DNA of 64,000 bases from Doryteuthis pealeii (taxonomy: Eukaryota; Mollusca; Cephalopoda; Myopsida; Loliginidae): positions 76,779,512 to 76,843,511 of the forward strand of contig CM042151.1 of the NCBI GenBank assembly GCA_023376005.1. Direction: 5' to 3'. Shown here piece by piece: positions 33,848-45,149 of this stretch. A program made the translations under genes and the position numbers. Under the pieces are notes generated by a model, which saw only the letters and a program-made list of their open reading frames with translations, was not told the DNA's origin and searched no databases. Within the stretch, counting starts at the first letter, position 1. Each line of letters starts with the position of its first letter.

Positions 33848-34600
33848 TCAGATGTGCTGGATTGCACCAGGATGTCCTCCATCTTCTGTGTGAGGCACCT
33901 ACACAGGCTTGGGCATGTCAGAAGGAAAATGGTCGCATCCCAAAATATCTTTTGAATGTCAAATTAGTAAAAGGCTCCCGATTGGTAGGTAGACAATGCT
34001 TATGCTTTCAATTTTTTTTCATTAAACAAAAGTCCCAGTCTGTGCAATATTTTGTCTCTCACCAAATCATCGGTATACCAAATGACAACTTATCACGTGT
34101 TCCCTTGATCCATATCCGTAAATTCTTAACTCATTGCTTGCACATCTTGTAAGGGACCCAAAACTTGTCTTAATCGACAAGTTTTAATTTAAGTTATGCA
34201 AAATAGGCTAGCTTCACAAATGCATTGATGTTTGTTCTTTGACTGGGAATCAACCTAGTCACCAAATCTGAATAATTCACATTCCTTTTCAATGAAACAA
34301 TCAACGCAATCAGTTGTCCTGTCCTATTACGCACAGAAATACAATACAATTGTGCTTCTTTTGGGAATAGACTGTAGAGAAAAAAACTTGACATGATAGA
34401 AGAAAAAGTTTTTGCAATCAGCATGCCAATATTGGTCTAAATCAAATGAAAATTCTAACTCAGCAGAAATTATGTCCAAAAATGTTTCCCAGTGTTATTT
34501 ATAAAGAAGCACAGTTTTTCAAGACATAAGTACATTCTTTAAAGATATTTGCAGGAGAGACATGAGATTATGCCACATTGACACAAACATTACGATACTG
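33848..34600 (+). pseudogene. LINE C-terminal fragment split by a ~520-bp insertion
   Basis: The first part (33,848-34,008) reads like the fragment at 33,085, up to GRQCLCF. The next residues of the same family (FFKDICRRDMRLCHIDTN) appear only at 34,528-34,595. The inserted 34,009-34,527 has no recognised domain; its longest minus-strand frame is 34,194-34,424. Confidence 0.55.
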
Positions 34601-34789
34601 CCCCTCCCCCTCCGATCTCGCTTGACTAAGAACAAAAACAAAAGATGTAACCCTAACCAACTGCAAAATTAATGGAATAATTATAAATGCCCAGATAGAC
34701 AAAGAATAGTTGATATCGCTCTAAATGATAAGGCACATTCTGGCATGATAGTGGAAGTGATAAAAAAACTTATTTATTGATGTTATATC

Positions 34790-35700
34790 ATAGGAAAGGA
34801 CATTCTGAAAAAGTATGGCAAAGTGACATTAAAATTTAATGGACCCAGAGACAAACTTATTATAGGAGCAGTCAAAAACAACAATCATTTCCCGCCTATG
34901 AACGTTCCACCCCCCCCCCACCCTCCACTCTTTTCTCACCTTTCCTTAAATACAACTCCAATTGTTACTAAGTCACATCAGTGTACTGTTGCTGATACCA
35001 AATTCACCTGGGAAGAAACTGCTAGAATGTTGAAAGAAAATATAATAGAACCCACAGTATCTCCAAATACTCATAACTTCAAATGAAAATAAATTAAAAA
35101 ATGATAATCGATTAAAGCGATACCAGAGATTCACAGAACTAGATGCTTATCCTATGCCAAATATTTCTAAAATGGTTGAAGATATAGCCCAATATAATGT
35201 CTTTACTACGCTTGACCTTAAATCAGCATATCATCAGATACCTATCAGTGACAAAGATCGCAAATACACTGCCTTTGAGGTCTGCGGTAAACTATATCAA
35301 TTTACGCGCATCCCCTTTGGTGTTACTAACGGAGTAAGTGCATTCCAGAGAAGCATCGACAGCATCATGGATAAGGAAGAACTGTCAAATATATTCGTCT
35401 TTGTAGATAATGTCACAATATGTGCGAAAACCCAAGAACAACATGATTATATCCTTCAAAAATTCTAGGAAGTAGCTAGGAAGTATAATATTACACTTAG
35501 TGATTGTAAAAGCATCATTTCAGCTACTTCAATGACATTACTTGGGTACACTATCCAAAACAATCAAATACCACCCAACTACTATAGACTCAAACCACTA
35601 CTCGAAATGCCTCCACCTCTGAATCTAAAATCCCAAAAGTGAATAATTGGAATGTTTTCGTATTATAAAAAGTTTATTCAAACACTTATCGCAAAAAAAT
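34790..35700 (+). pseudogene. Ty3/Gypsy-type reverse transcriptase fragment
   Basis: Starts near GKDILKKYG. The RT palm at 35,110-35,470 reads FTTLDLKSAYHQIPI and FTRIPFGVTNG, with the catalytic box as FVDNV where YVDD is usual. The second catalytic Asp is therefore Asn and the enzyme would be inactive. Coding continues past a stop at 35,466 with LLGYTIQNNQI and a MFSYYKKFI segment (thumb and start of RNase H). The N gap cuts it at 35,731. RT copies the element's RNA to DNA. Confidence 0.85.
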
Positions 35701-35730
35701 ACAAAAAAAAATAATAAATACAATCTCTCC

Positions 35731-35830
35731 NNNNNNNNNNNNNNNNNNNNNNNNNNNNNNNNNNNNNNNNNNNNNNNNNNNNNNNNNNNNNNNNNNNNNN
35801 NNNNNNNNNNNNNNNNNNNNNNNNNNNNNN
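35731..35830. other. Assembly gap (100 N)
   Basis: Exactly 100 Ns. Sequence just after it is repeated at 61,650-64,000. Confidence 1.
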
Positions 35831-35879
35831 AGTTAATGTTATATACTTCTCTTAGTTAGTTTATTATATTCTTTACCAT

Positions 35880-38270
35880 ATATGTATAATAGAAAAGAAA
35901 AAACGTAATTAGCTGGAAAATTTTTTTTCCACTGAAGAAGTGAAATAATTTTAATTTCTGACAGTACTTTGTGAATATAAAAATATCTGGAATATTTTGA
36001 AAACTAATTTAATTATTATAAAAATCTAATTCATTTCAACATTTAATTGATATATTATTTTCGCTGTTATCCGTGTTAATCAGTGGGATGACATAAACAA
36101 AGTCACCCATCGAAATCTTAGCCGATTAAATTTCCGTCAAACCTTTTTAAAACTTTTTTTTTTATCATGAAAAATAATTTCATCAGATAAATTTAAGACA
36201 AACCTTAAGCCGAACGAGCAATTTTGAAAGTTTGACTTTTTTAATTGTAAGATTCTTTACTGTATATGTGATAGATTTAAAAATAAAAAATTTTTTTAAA
36301 AGAATTATTTTATTTGTCGAAACCTTTGTATCGCATAGAAATTTAATTAAATCATTGATAGAAATGTTGGCTGACTTCTAGGTACCACCAGACCTTTTAT
36401 GCCATCTTGAATAAAACGGAAATAGATATTTCCGAACTTTGTTTATCAAAAATCTCGTTAAAAAAAGATCGTACAGGGTTGTTACAAAGAAAAATAGTTA
36501 ATTCAAAGATCAAATTATCCGATTGGGAAAAATTACATCGTTATCTTAAAAAATAAACAAACCTGCCCGTATTACATGCGAAAGGGTAATTTTCAGACCG
36601 TAATATAGACAGAAAAGTTACTAATTATTTCCCTTTTACAATTAACCCGTAAAAGTATGGAATGAAAATTTGAATATTTTTCTAAGAGAAAAACTGATAA
36701 AATAATCTATTATACTTACTTTTTATTTTAATTATTGAAAAAAGTTAAATAAAATAATTTTTTTTCACGCTAACACTGTCAGCCTAACAAGAACAAACTT
36801 CGGTTACTTAGAAGCGTCTCGTCTCTTTGTAAAACAAATGTCAGCAATGCTCTTCCGTACATTCTAAGAATCACACATTACTATTCAACAACAAAAATTA
36901 CAAATTCTTTTTAAAATATTAATCGAGCTCGTATCGGACCAATGTTTAGTGCACCTGAATTATAAAATTCATATTTTTAAATATCCTTGAAAAATTCGAT
37001 TTTTTGACGCAGGAAAAAAAAAAATTTAATTTATTTCACGAAGAAAATAAAAATATTTAATCACACAAAAGATTGAAAATCTCTCTTAAAAATTAATTTC
37101 TTTAAAAAAATTTTTTTTTTTGTTGACAATTTAATAGAATATAGTACATACCAGTTATAAAAGAAAAAAAAAGTTTTCAAAATATTAATATTATGACATT
37201 TTTTTGCACTTTTTATTTCCGATTTCATTAATTTTTCCTAAAAAAAACTAGACCTCGTACATTCATACAATTTCATTGATATAGTTATTCAGACTCTTAT
37301 CTTTATAGAAAAAAGAAAAAAAAATTTTCTGACGCGTCATTTTTTTTATCTCATAAAATAAAATAGGGGGGGGGGGGATAGACCTCGTAAAAAAATATTT
37401 CCCCTAATATATTTTAGAAAAAAACTATTTCAGATGTATTTACATCCAATGGTAAACATTTATGGAAATTTTCGGGAAAATCAGCTTATTAATTGATTTT
37501 TCATAGAATTTTTTAAAAAATCCTCTTATCGTAACTTGTTTTTAGCTACGTTAAATTTCAGTTGATTTAACAGTGCAAAAATGAAAACATTGTTTTTCAA
37601 TCATAATTTTCATTATTTTCGTAAGCTGATAAAAAATTTTAAAAATCATCAGGAGTTTGTTTAATGTTTTTTCTTTCGAATGGAAAAAATCTTTTCAAGA
37701 AAATATTATTTTTTCTGCAAGTTTCATTGTGTTAAATGTAGGGGGGGGGGGTAAATTGCACAGGGTCAAATTAGTGGTACCTACTGACTTCTGATTTAGG
37801 TCGGAAAATTAGAACGGAAAGTTTTTTGGTTGTCCCCAATGACAGTTTAACTACAGTAGGTAGCTGCAATTTGGTCACGTGATCAGTTTAGGCCATCTTG
37901 AATAAAACGGAAATGAATACTAAAGAAAAACAGTTAATTCAAAGATCAAATTATCCGATTGCGAAAAATTACATCGTTATCTTAAAAAATAAATAAACCT
38001 ATCCGTATTACATGCGAAAGGGTAATTTTCAGACCGCAATTTAGACAGAAAAGTTACATTTTATTTCCCTTTTACGATTATACCACTAAAAGTATGGTTA
38101 GCTCTAATTGACATTTTTTTTCTTGTGCATATTCAATAACCGATTATTTGTTTTCAACGATTTTAAAAATATTATTTTTTTTATCTTGAAATATTATCTT
38201 GAATTTTTTTTGGGTGCATTCAAAAGAAACATTTTTAAAAATCCTGATGATTAAAAAAAACTTGAAAAAC
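35880..38270 (+). repeat. 2.35-kb block repeated at 61,650-64,000
   Basis: Near-identical over the whole length, including poly-G runs at about 37,366 and 37,741. Inside it the TTGAATAAAACGGAAAT unit starts at about 36,395 and again at 37,890. 38,690-39,000 repeats 36,655-36,960 in diverged form, so a ~1.5-kb unit is tandemly arranged. No coding sequence is seen. Confidence 0.88.
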
Positions 38271-38369
38271 TTTATTAAAATTTAGGCTAAAGGTGTAAAT
38301 CTGTCGGAAAATTAGGGTGACCCAGAAAAAACAGAACCCATAAATTTTGTAATAAAACTGTTAATTTTA

Positions 38370-38440
38370 ACTAGGGGGTTTAGGTTTGGGTTTAGGGTTG
38401 GGGTATGGTTAGGGCTGGAGTTTAGGGTTAGTTTAATAGG
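38370..38440 (+). repeat. Telomere-like TTAGGG-variant stretch
   Basis: About 70 bp of GGGTTTAGG, GGGTTTAGGG and GTTAGGG variants within AT-rich DNA. It is too short and irregular for a telomere. Confidence 0.5.
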
Positions 38441-39109
38441 AAAATGAAAAATTTGTGTTCTGTTTTTTCAATGTTACCTTGTAATATGTTTTAATTTTCT
38501 GAATGATTTGCAAGTTTAGCCAAAATTTACTATTAAAATGAATAAAATCTTTAAAAACTTTAATATTAAAATTTACTATTAAAATGAATAAAAACTTGAA
38601 AAAATTTAATATTAAAATGTCACTGTGAAATTGATGTTAAAAAATGTCTTCAGTTTTGGTATTAATTTTTGAAATCGAAAATGAAATGAAATGAAAATTT
38701 GAATATTTTTTCTAAGAGAAAAACTGATAAAATAATCAATATATACTTACTTTTTATTCTAATAGTGTAAAAAATGATTTTATTTAACTTTTTTGACCAA
38801 AGAAAAACAAACTTCGGTTACTCAGAAGCGCCTCGTCTCTTTGGAAAACAAATATGTCACTTTGCTCTTCCGTATATTCAAAGACCCATACATTACTATT
38901 CAACAATAAAAATTACAAATTCTTTTAAAAATATTAATTGAGCTCAGATCGGACCAACTTTTAGTTCACCTGAATTTTAAATCCATATTTTTAAATATCC
39001 ATAAAAAATTCGATTTTTTAGCGCAGAAAAAAAAAATTATTTCACGCAGAAAATAAAAATATTTAATCACAGAAAAGATTAAAAATCTCTTAATTTCTTA
39101 AAAAAAAAA

Positions 39110-40159
39110 ATTTTCTTATTACACATGAATTATTCCATGGGATCATCTTTATTATTATTATTATTATCATTAATTTTATTGTGATTTATTTAGCCATTTA
39201 AACTGAAAATATAATTAATCATTTATTCCTACATTCCATTCATTTCTACATGAAAAAAAGATTTTCCCCATGTTTTGTTCAGTTTAACATGATAAATTTT
39301 TTGCCAGAAGTACAATGTTTTGTTTGCTAAATGTTAGAATGGAAAAAAATTTCTCATATTTTTATAAACCAAGTGTCCTTCTAAATTAGATAAATATTTG
39401 TCAAAATAAAAAATACTGTATTTATATTAAATTCCATTTAATTTACTTCATTATTTGTTGAATTATTGAATAAGAAAAAAAAAGATGTTAAGCAAATGGT
39501 TGAATAATTTTATTTTTATTTTAATGTACCTGTTATGCAGTTAATTGAAATATGAACTGATTGTTATATCACAATACCAAAAAATTCTTGAGTCTTGTTC
39601 CTTGGTTGTTTTTTAAATGATATGTTAATTCTTATTCATTCACAGATATCAACTCCATTGGGAAGAACAGTTTTGAAATGTAAAAAAGACACATTTAAAC
39701 ACCTAAAAAAGAACAAATATATTCTTCTGATGTGTGTGGATTTACATATTGAGAAGTCATAGGACAATTCTTTTTCTTGGAATTTATCATTTGAATGTTT
39801 TCTCTTCATCAATATTTCAAAGAGCAAGTGCAAAATAAAACTTCAGTGAAACTCAACTTTTCTCCATTGTAGAGATCAACAAAAAAAAAAATAAATAAAT
39901 AAAAGAAATGTCCTAAATATGCAAACCAGGATTTTCACATAGTCTGGAAATATTAAAAGACACATTCAAACACATGCTAACAGAATAAAGAATATTCTTT
40001 GCTAATGTGTAGATCTAAAAATTAACAGAGTTTAGAATTCAGTATATGAACATTTTCCTTAAATTAACATTTCAAGTGGGAAAATAGGCTCTTGTAAAAC
40101 GCAAAATTTCCACACTGTGCAGATCAACATTTTCACAGAGATCAGAACTGAAAACAGAT
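39110..40159 (+). other. Upstream region of ZNF gene 1
   Basis: Homologous to 10,140-11,160 and 55,420-56,220. TTCTTATTCATTCACAG near 39,645 is a plausible 3' splice acceptor. Decayed finger units can be seen from about 39,900 (FSHSLEI-like, then KTQNFHTVQI-like), so the intact array was once longer at its 5' end. Confidence 0.55.
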
Positions 40160-41691
40160 ATGGAAACACGATTGGAAGCGGAAGTATTTCCTTGTAAAAT
40201 TTGTGGATCCACATTTCCAGTGAGTTCAAGTTTGAAAGCGCACATGCAAACACACACTGGAGCTAAAGCATTTTCTTGTGAAGTCTGTGAATTGGCATTT
40301 TCATATAGTTCCCAGTTAAAATGCCACATGCGAAAACACACTGGAAAGAAACCATTTTCTTGCGAAGTCTGCAGATCTGCATTTTCACATAGGTACGGTT
40401 TGAAAACACACATGCGAACACACACTGGAGAGAAGCCATTTTCGTGTGAAATCTGCGGATCATCATTTTCACATAGGTGCAGTTTGAAAACACACATGCG
40501 AACACACACTGGAGAAAAAACATTTCCTTGTGAAGTCTGTGGATCAGCATTTTCTAGGAGTTCCCACTTAAAGATTCACATGCGAACACACACTGGAGAG
40601 AAGCCATTTTCATGTGAAGTCTGTGGATCATCATTTTCACAGAGGTCTGATTTGAAAATACACATCCGAACACACACTGGTGAAAAACCATTTTCTTGTG
40701 AAATCTGTGGATCTGCATTTTCTAGGAGTACCCACTTTAAAAATCACATGCGAACACACACTGGAGAGAAGCCATTTTCATGTGAAGTCTGTGGATCAGC
40801 ATTTTCACTGAGTTCTAGTTTGAGATTACACATCCGAACACACACTGGGGAAAACCATTTTCTTGTGAAGTCTGTGGATCAGCATTTTCACTGAGTTCTA
40901 GTTTGAGATTACACATCCGAACACACACTGGGGAAAAACCATTTTCTTGTGAAGTCTGCAGATCTGCATTTTCACATAGGTACGATTTGAAAACACACAT
41001 GCAAATACACACTGGAGAGAAGCCATTTTCGTGTGAAGTCTGTGGATCATCATTTTCACAGAGGTGCAGTTTGAAAATACACATGCAAACACACACTGGA
41101 GAGAAGCCATTTTCGTGTGAAGTCTGTGGATCATCATTTTCACAGAGGTGCGGTTTGAAAACACACATGCAAACACACACTGGAGAGAAGCCATTTTGGT
41201 GTGAAGTCTGTGGATCATCATTTTCACAGAGGTCTGATTTGAAAATACACATGCGAACACACACTGGTGAAAAACCATTTTCTTGTGAAATCTGTGGATC
41301 TGCATTTTCTAGGAGTACCCACTTTAAAAATCACATGCGAACACACACTGGAGAGAAGCCATTTTCATGTGAAGTCTGTGGATCAGCATTTTCACTGAGT
41401 TCTAGTTTGAGATTACACATCCGAACACACACTGGGGAAAAACCATTTTCTTGTGAAGTATGTGGATGTGCATTTTCTAGGAGTTCCTCCTTAAAATATC
41501 ACATACAAAAACACACTGGTGAGAAACAATTTTCTTGTGAAGTCTGTGGATCTGCATTTGCTTCTAGTTCCAACTTAAAATGTCACATCCGAACACAAAC
41601 TGGAGAGAAGCCATTTTCATGTAAAATCTGTGGATCAGCATTTTCACAGCGTTGCGGTTTGAAATCACACATGCGAACACACACTGGATAG
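40160..41691 (+). CDS. ZNF gene 1: 18-finger C2H2 protein, one frameshift
   Basis: Tandem C2H2 fingers of 28 residues with TGEKP linkers start right after the ATG at 40,160. Eight fingers are read to 40,850, a ninth is split by the loss of one A in a short A run (near 40,853; compare 40,933), and nine more run to the TAG at 41,689. Helices (-1 to 6) of fingers 6-8 are QRSDLKI, RSTHFKN and LSSSLRL; fingers 13-15 repeat them exactly, and finger 9 copies 8. Finger 17 ends HIRTQ, so its last zinc ligand is Gln. No KRAB, BTB or SCAN domain is visible. The likely role is a sequence-specific nuclear DNA-binding protein. A polymorphism, sequencing error or true pseudogene would all explain the frameshift. 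Confidence 0.85.
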
Positions 41692-41855
41692 AAACCATAT
41701 TTTTGTGAAGTCTGCGGATCAGCATTTTCACTGAGTTCCCACTTAAAACTTCACATGAGAACACACACTGGTTAGATACCATTTTCTTGTGAAAGGTGTG
41801 GATCTGCATTTTCACATAGTTCAATTTTGAAAAAAACATTTATTTGTATATCATA
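41692..41855 (+). pseudogene. Two more fingers beyond the stop of ZNF gene 1
   Basis: In the same frame after TAG 41,689-41,691 come [20 protein letters not shown] with HMRTHTG, a TAG at 41,773, then PFSCERCGSAFSHSSILK and decay. Both TAGs sit at the Glu codon of the linker (GAG to TAG), so the array was shortened by point mutation. Confidence 0.85.
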
Positions 41856-41995
41856 AAACTCCCCTTGATATTAAATGTACTTTGATTATTTCATTTCCAA
41901 GTAAGGTCTATGTATGACAAATTATTTCTCAAAAGGATTTTCTTAGTAACTTGCATATAGAAAATTCAATTTACTATAAAAATTTTATTTTTGTT

Positions 41996-42235
41996 TCAGT
42001 TAGTAATAAACATTTTTTTAATATAAGCTTTGTCTATTGGTCCAAGCTGTAACGTGACTATTTTCATTCTTTGTCCTTTCAAATATTCCATTTCTTCAAG
42101 TGGAACTTTTCTTCTACTAGAAAGGGCATCTAGTGGTGAGGTTCTATTTCTGGAACTCTGGGGAATATGGAGTACCACTTTCTTAGCATTAATCTCAGAG
42201 TGGTAGTACATGTTAGGATCCAGTCTATGGGTTAA
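41996..42235 (-). CDS. Unrecognised exon-like reading frame
   Basis: On the minus strand a splice-like TTTATCTGTTTAACCCATAG near 42,220-42,240 is followed by ~75 open codons. They include DPNMYYHSEINAKKVVLHIP and KVPLEEMEYLKGQRMK, ending at a stop at 41,996. The composition is protein-like and not low-complexity. The copy at 31,320-31,540 is frameshifted, and a diverged plus-strand copy lies at 30,727. The frame also opens upstream (to 42,379), but that part looks intronic. The family is unknown to me; it may be a captured host exon or an element ORF. Confidence 0.35.
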   Translation of the reverse strand, partial: LTHRLDPNMYYHSEINAKKVVLHIPQSSRNRTSPLDALSSRRKVPLEEMEYLKGQRMKIVTLQLGPIDKAYIKKMFITN

Positions 42236-42299
42236 ACAGATAAAAATGAGTATGACAAATGTGTATAAAAACAAATTGTAAATTAATGTAAACATGATA

Positions 42300-42397
42300 C
42301 ATAAGTTGGGGGGATTATGGAACTGAATATGGAGGAACAGTTGTACGTGGAGGACGTGGTGGGTATTATCCACCATCATGGCTTGCAGAGATGAGTT
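42300..42397 (+). other. Gly/Tyr-rich exon-like piece
   Basis: Plus-strand reading gives DYGTEYGGTVVRGGRGGYY then PPSWLAEMS and a stop. It is also present at 31,614-31,712. An RGG-type composition is suggestive of a C-terminal exon of an RNA-binding protein, but it is short and lacks a clear acceptor. Confidence 0.25.
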
Positions 42398-43108
42398 GAT
42401 GTCACTAACTCAAACTCGACAAGAAAAATCACTCTCTTACATTATTCGATATAAAATATGCAAATTTCAGAGGTTAATTACCATTTTCTTGTGAAAGGTG
42501 TGAATCTTCAATAGTTCAATTATTTTCTTTGTAACTTGGATATAGAAAATTCAAAGACATCTGTTTTAATATAAAAAAGATTATTTTTGTTTCAGTAATA
42601 AAGTGAAAATGTTGATTACAAAGTGTCTTTGATTATTTCATTTAATTTCTGACTAAGTTCTATGTATGACTATTTCTCAATAGGATTTTCTTACTCTATT
42701 CTAATATAGAATATTTCTTACTATATTCTAATATAGAATATTTCTTACTATATTCTAATATAGAAAGGTTTTACACACAAGTAGAGAAAACTATGCTTCT
42801 TTCAGCAACTATTCAAGGAAGCTCCATACATGATTATTCTCTTAAATGAAGATGAGTATATATTTTTATCCTTTCTGATTCACTATTTTATTGAAAGTTG
42901 GGAGAAGAGGATAACAAATCTAAATAGTTAAAAAAGAAACAACTTAAAACAAAGATGTAAGAAAAAAACAATAAAAAACTGACCTTGTACTAAAGAGAAA
43001 AGAAATAACTTATTAATAAGTAAATGATTAATTTTACAAAATAATTGAATAAAGTTATTAATGGTAAAAGGAATTTATTACATTTGTCTTTAAGGTTGTA
43101 TTTTTAAG

Positions 43109-43149
43109 CTGAGAAGAAGGTGACAGGAGTTGGTGGTAGCTATGTTGAG
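43109..43149 (+). other. 41-nt micro-exon-like block
   Basis: Preceded by TTTTTAAG and followed by GTAAGA. Copies are at 28,681-28,721, 32,417-32,457, 58,983-59,020 (cut off) and 57,371-57,396 (15-nt in-frame deletion). One frame reads AEKKVTGVGGSYVE. Function unknown. Confidence 0.35.
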
Positions 43150-43769
43150 GTAAGAATTGCTGGTACCATATAAATTATTAGACCGTGTGTGCCCTTTTGC
43201 AAAATTCAATACAATAACAAAATTATATATGATCAGTGGGTTATAAAGTATAATGGTTGATTATAAAGTGTTCTTTGATTATTTCATTTCCAGGAAAGGT
43301 CTATGTATTACTAATTATTTCTCAACAGGATTTTCTTAGTAACTTGGATATAGAAAATTGAAAGACATCTGTTTTACTATAAAAATGTTATTTTTGTTTC
43401 AGTTTGTAATAAAGTGTAATGGTTGATTATAAAGTGTTCTTTAATTATTTAATTTCCAATGAAGGTCTATGTATGACTATCAATACTTTTTCTTATTATA
43501 ATATAAAAAGTTTTTACACACAAGTAGAGACAACTATCCTTCTATCAGCAATTATTTAAGAAAGATCCATACATGATTATTCTCTCCAATGAAGATGAGT
43601 AAATATTTTTATCCTTTCTGATTTACTATTTTATTGAAAGCTGGGAGAAAAGAAAATACTTTTTTCTTATTGTAGTTTATAAATCAAAGGGTTATTACAT
43701 ATCTCAACAACTTCCACCGCTGGTGTCTACGAAATATTCTATGCATTCGATGACAAGATAAATTGCCCA

Positions 43770-44175
43770 ACACAGATGTGCTGGATTGCACCAGGATGTC
43801 CTCCATCCTCTTTATGAGGCCCCAACACTAACTTGCGCATATCAGGACGATACAAAATAGCCACAATCCAAAAGATCTTTTGTATGGCGAATTAGTAAAA
43901 GGTTCCCAATTGGTAGGTAGACCATGCCCATTCTTTAAAGATGTCTGCAGGAGAGACATGAGGATATACCACATTGACACAAACACATGGTTGGGAGTTG
44001 CAGAAAATCGAGTGGCCTGGTGAAGAGTAGAGCAGCCTCGCCAGCAAAGAGAGCCAGAAAGATGAAGAAAAAACAGCAACCACGGAAAGCATCAGCGTTT
44101 GTATGCAATCAGTGCACCAAATACTGTCACTCAGGGATAGGCCTGCACAGTCACTTGTGCAGATGCAGATAATTT
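43770..44175 (+). pseudogene. LINE ORF2 C-terminus, copy 2
   Basis: Duplicate of 33,085-33,485 with the same frameshifts, so the duplication happened after the LINE fragment had decayed. Confidence 0.7.
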
Positions 44176-44343
44176 ATTTATCTATTTATTTTTTGGACAC
44201 TACACAATTGTCCTTAGTGGACAGAAAGGTGCCAACAACAACAACAATAATTACATATCACTGCTCTCCTCAACCCACTTGAATTTTTATATATATATTT
44301 TTTCAAATCTTGAAACAATTACCAAAAATCAGTGGATTGTCGA

Positions 44344-45013
44344 TGTCTCGGTCTGTATTTATGATCCTGCGTTAAGAGTTACGTCCCTTAGACCAACTGT
44401 GTGTTTTTTCCTAAACGGGACTATTCTTGCATTTTCACCGCCCTTTTCCGGCTAGCATTATTCAGCGGTAAATTCAAGGCTTATCCACACGCGTTCAATT
44501 CCTTTTCTGTGTTCTTCCTTAAAGAGAACAGGTACGTCACTTGACTCTCAGTAACCTTCTTATTAAATTTTGTAATAGACTTTTACCTCGTGTATCTGAC
44601 TATATTATTTGACGTTTCGTTGAACCTTGTACACTAAGAAAGATTTTGTAATGTTCACTCCCTTGTCGCTCTATTGACTTTCTCTCATAGACTCTGCCCC
44701 TCGTTTGTACCTTTCTTAACTTCTAAGCCTGTTTGGTGGTGTTATTGTACGTCATTATTATTTCACTGTCTTTATCTACGAACTGCCCCCGAGTTGTTCT
44801 ATTAACACCCATTCACTGCTTTCTTCAGACATTGTTGTTATAAACCTGTCTTCTTTCTTTTTCAGTTTTTTACACTTTCTGGTGAGAGGAATAAAGAGAT
44901 TACATTATTTACGGTGTTTGTTATTCTATGCCAGAGGGAGTTAGACTACGTGAGACGAAAAGTCGTTCATACACTTTGGAAAAGATATGAGCGACGAAGT
45001 AGGAGCCGCGATA
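44344..45013. mobile_element. 670-bp solo-LTR-like insertion with 5-bp TSD
   Basis: Flanked by GTCGA at 44,339-44,343 and 45,014-45,018. The duplicate locus at 33,650 has one GTCGA and no insertion, so the ends are exact: TGTCTCGG...GCCGCGATA. It has a distinct, less AT-rich composition and an AATAAA at 44,890. Starting with TG, carrying a poly(A) signal and having a 5-bp TSD fit a solo LTR; the 3' end is TA and not CA, which is unusual. No internal region remains. Confidence 0.8.
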
Positions 45014-45149
45014 GTCGAATTTTAATTACATTTTCAACACTTTATTCATTAATAACTTGATTATATAATCAGTACCTTATTCTAATGTTGAGATACTCAA
45101 ATTTGTCGGCTGATAGCTTTTTAAAAACTAATGATAATTAATTATATCT

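Noticed and set aside
40072..41305. Long minus-strand reading frames across the ZNF gene 1 array
   Set aside because: They are antisense shadows of an 84-bp coding repeat: the same Cys/Val/Phe-rich string repeats every 28 residues.
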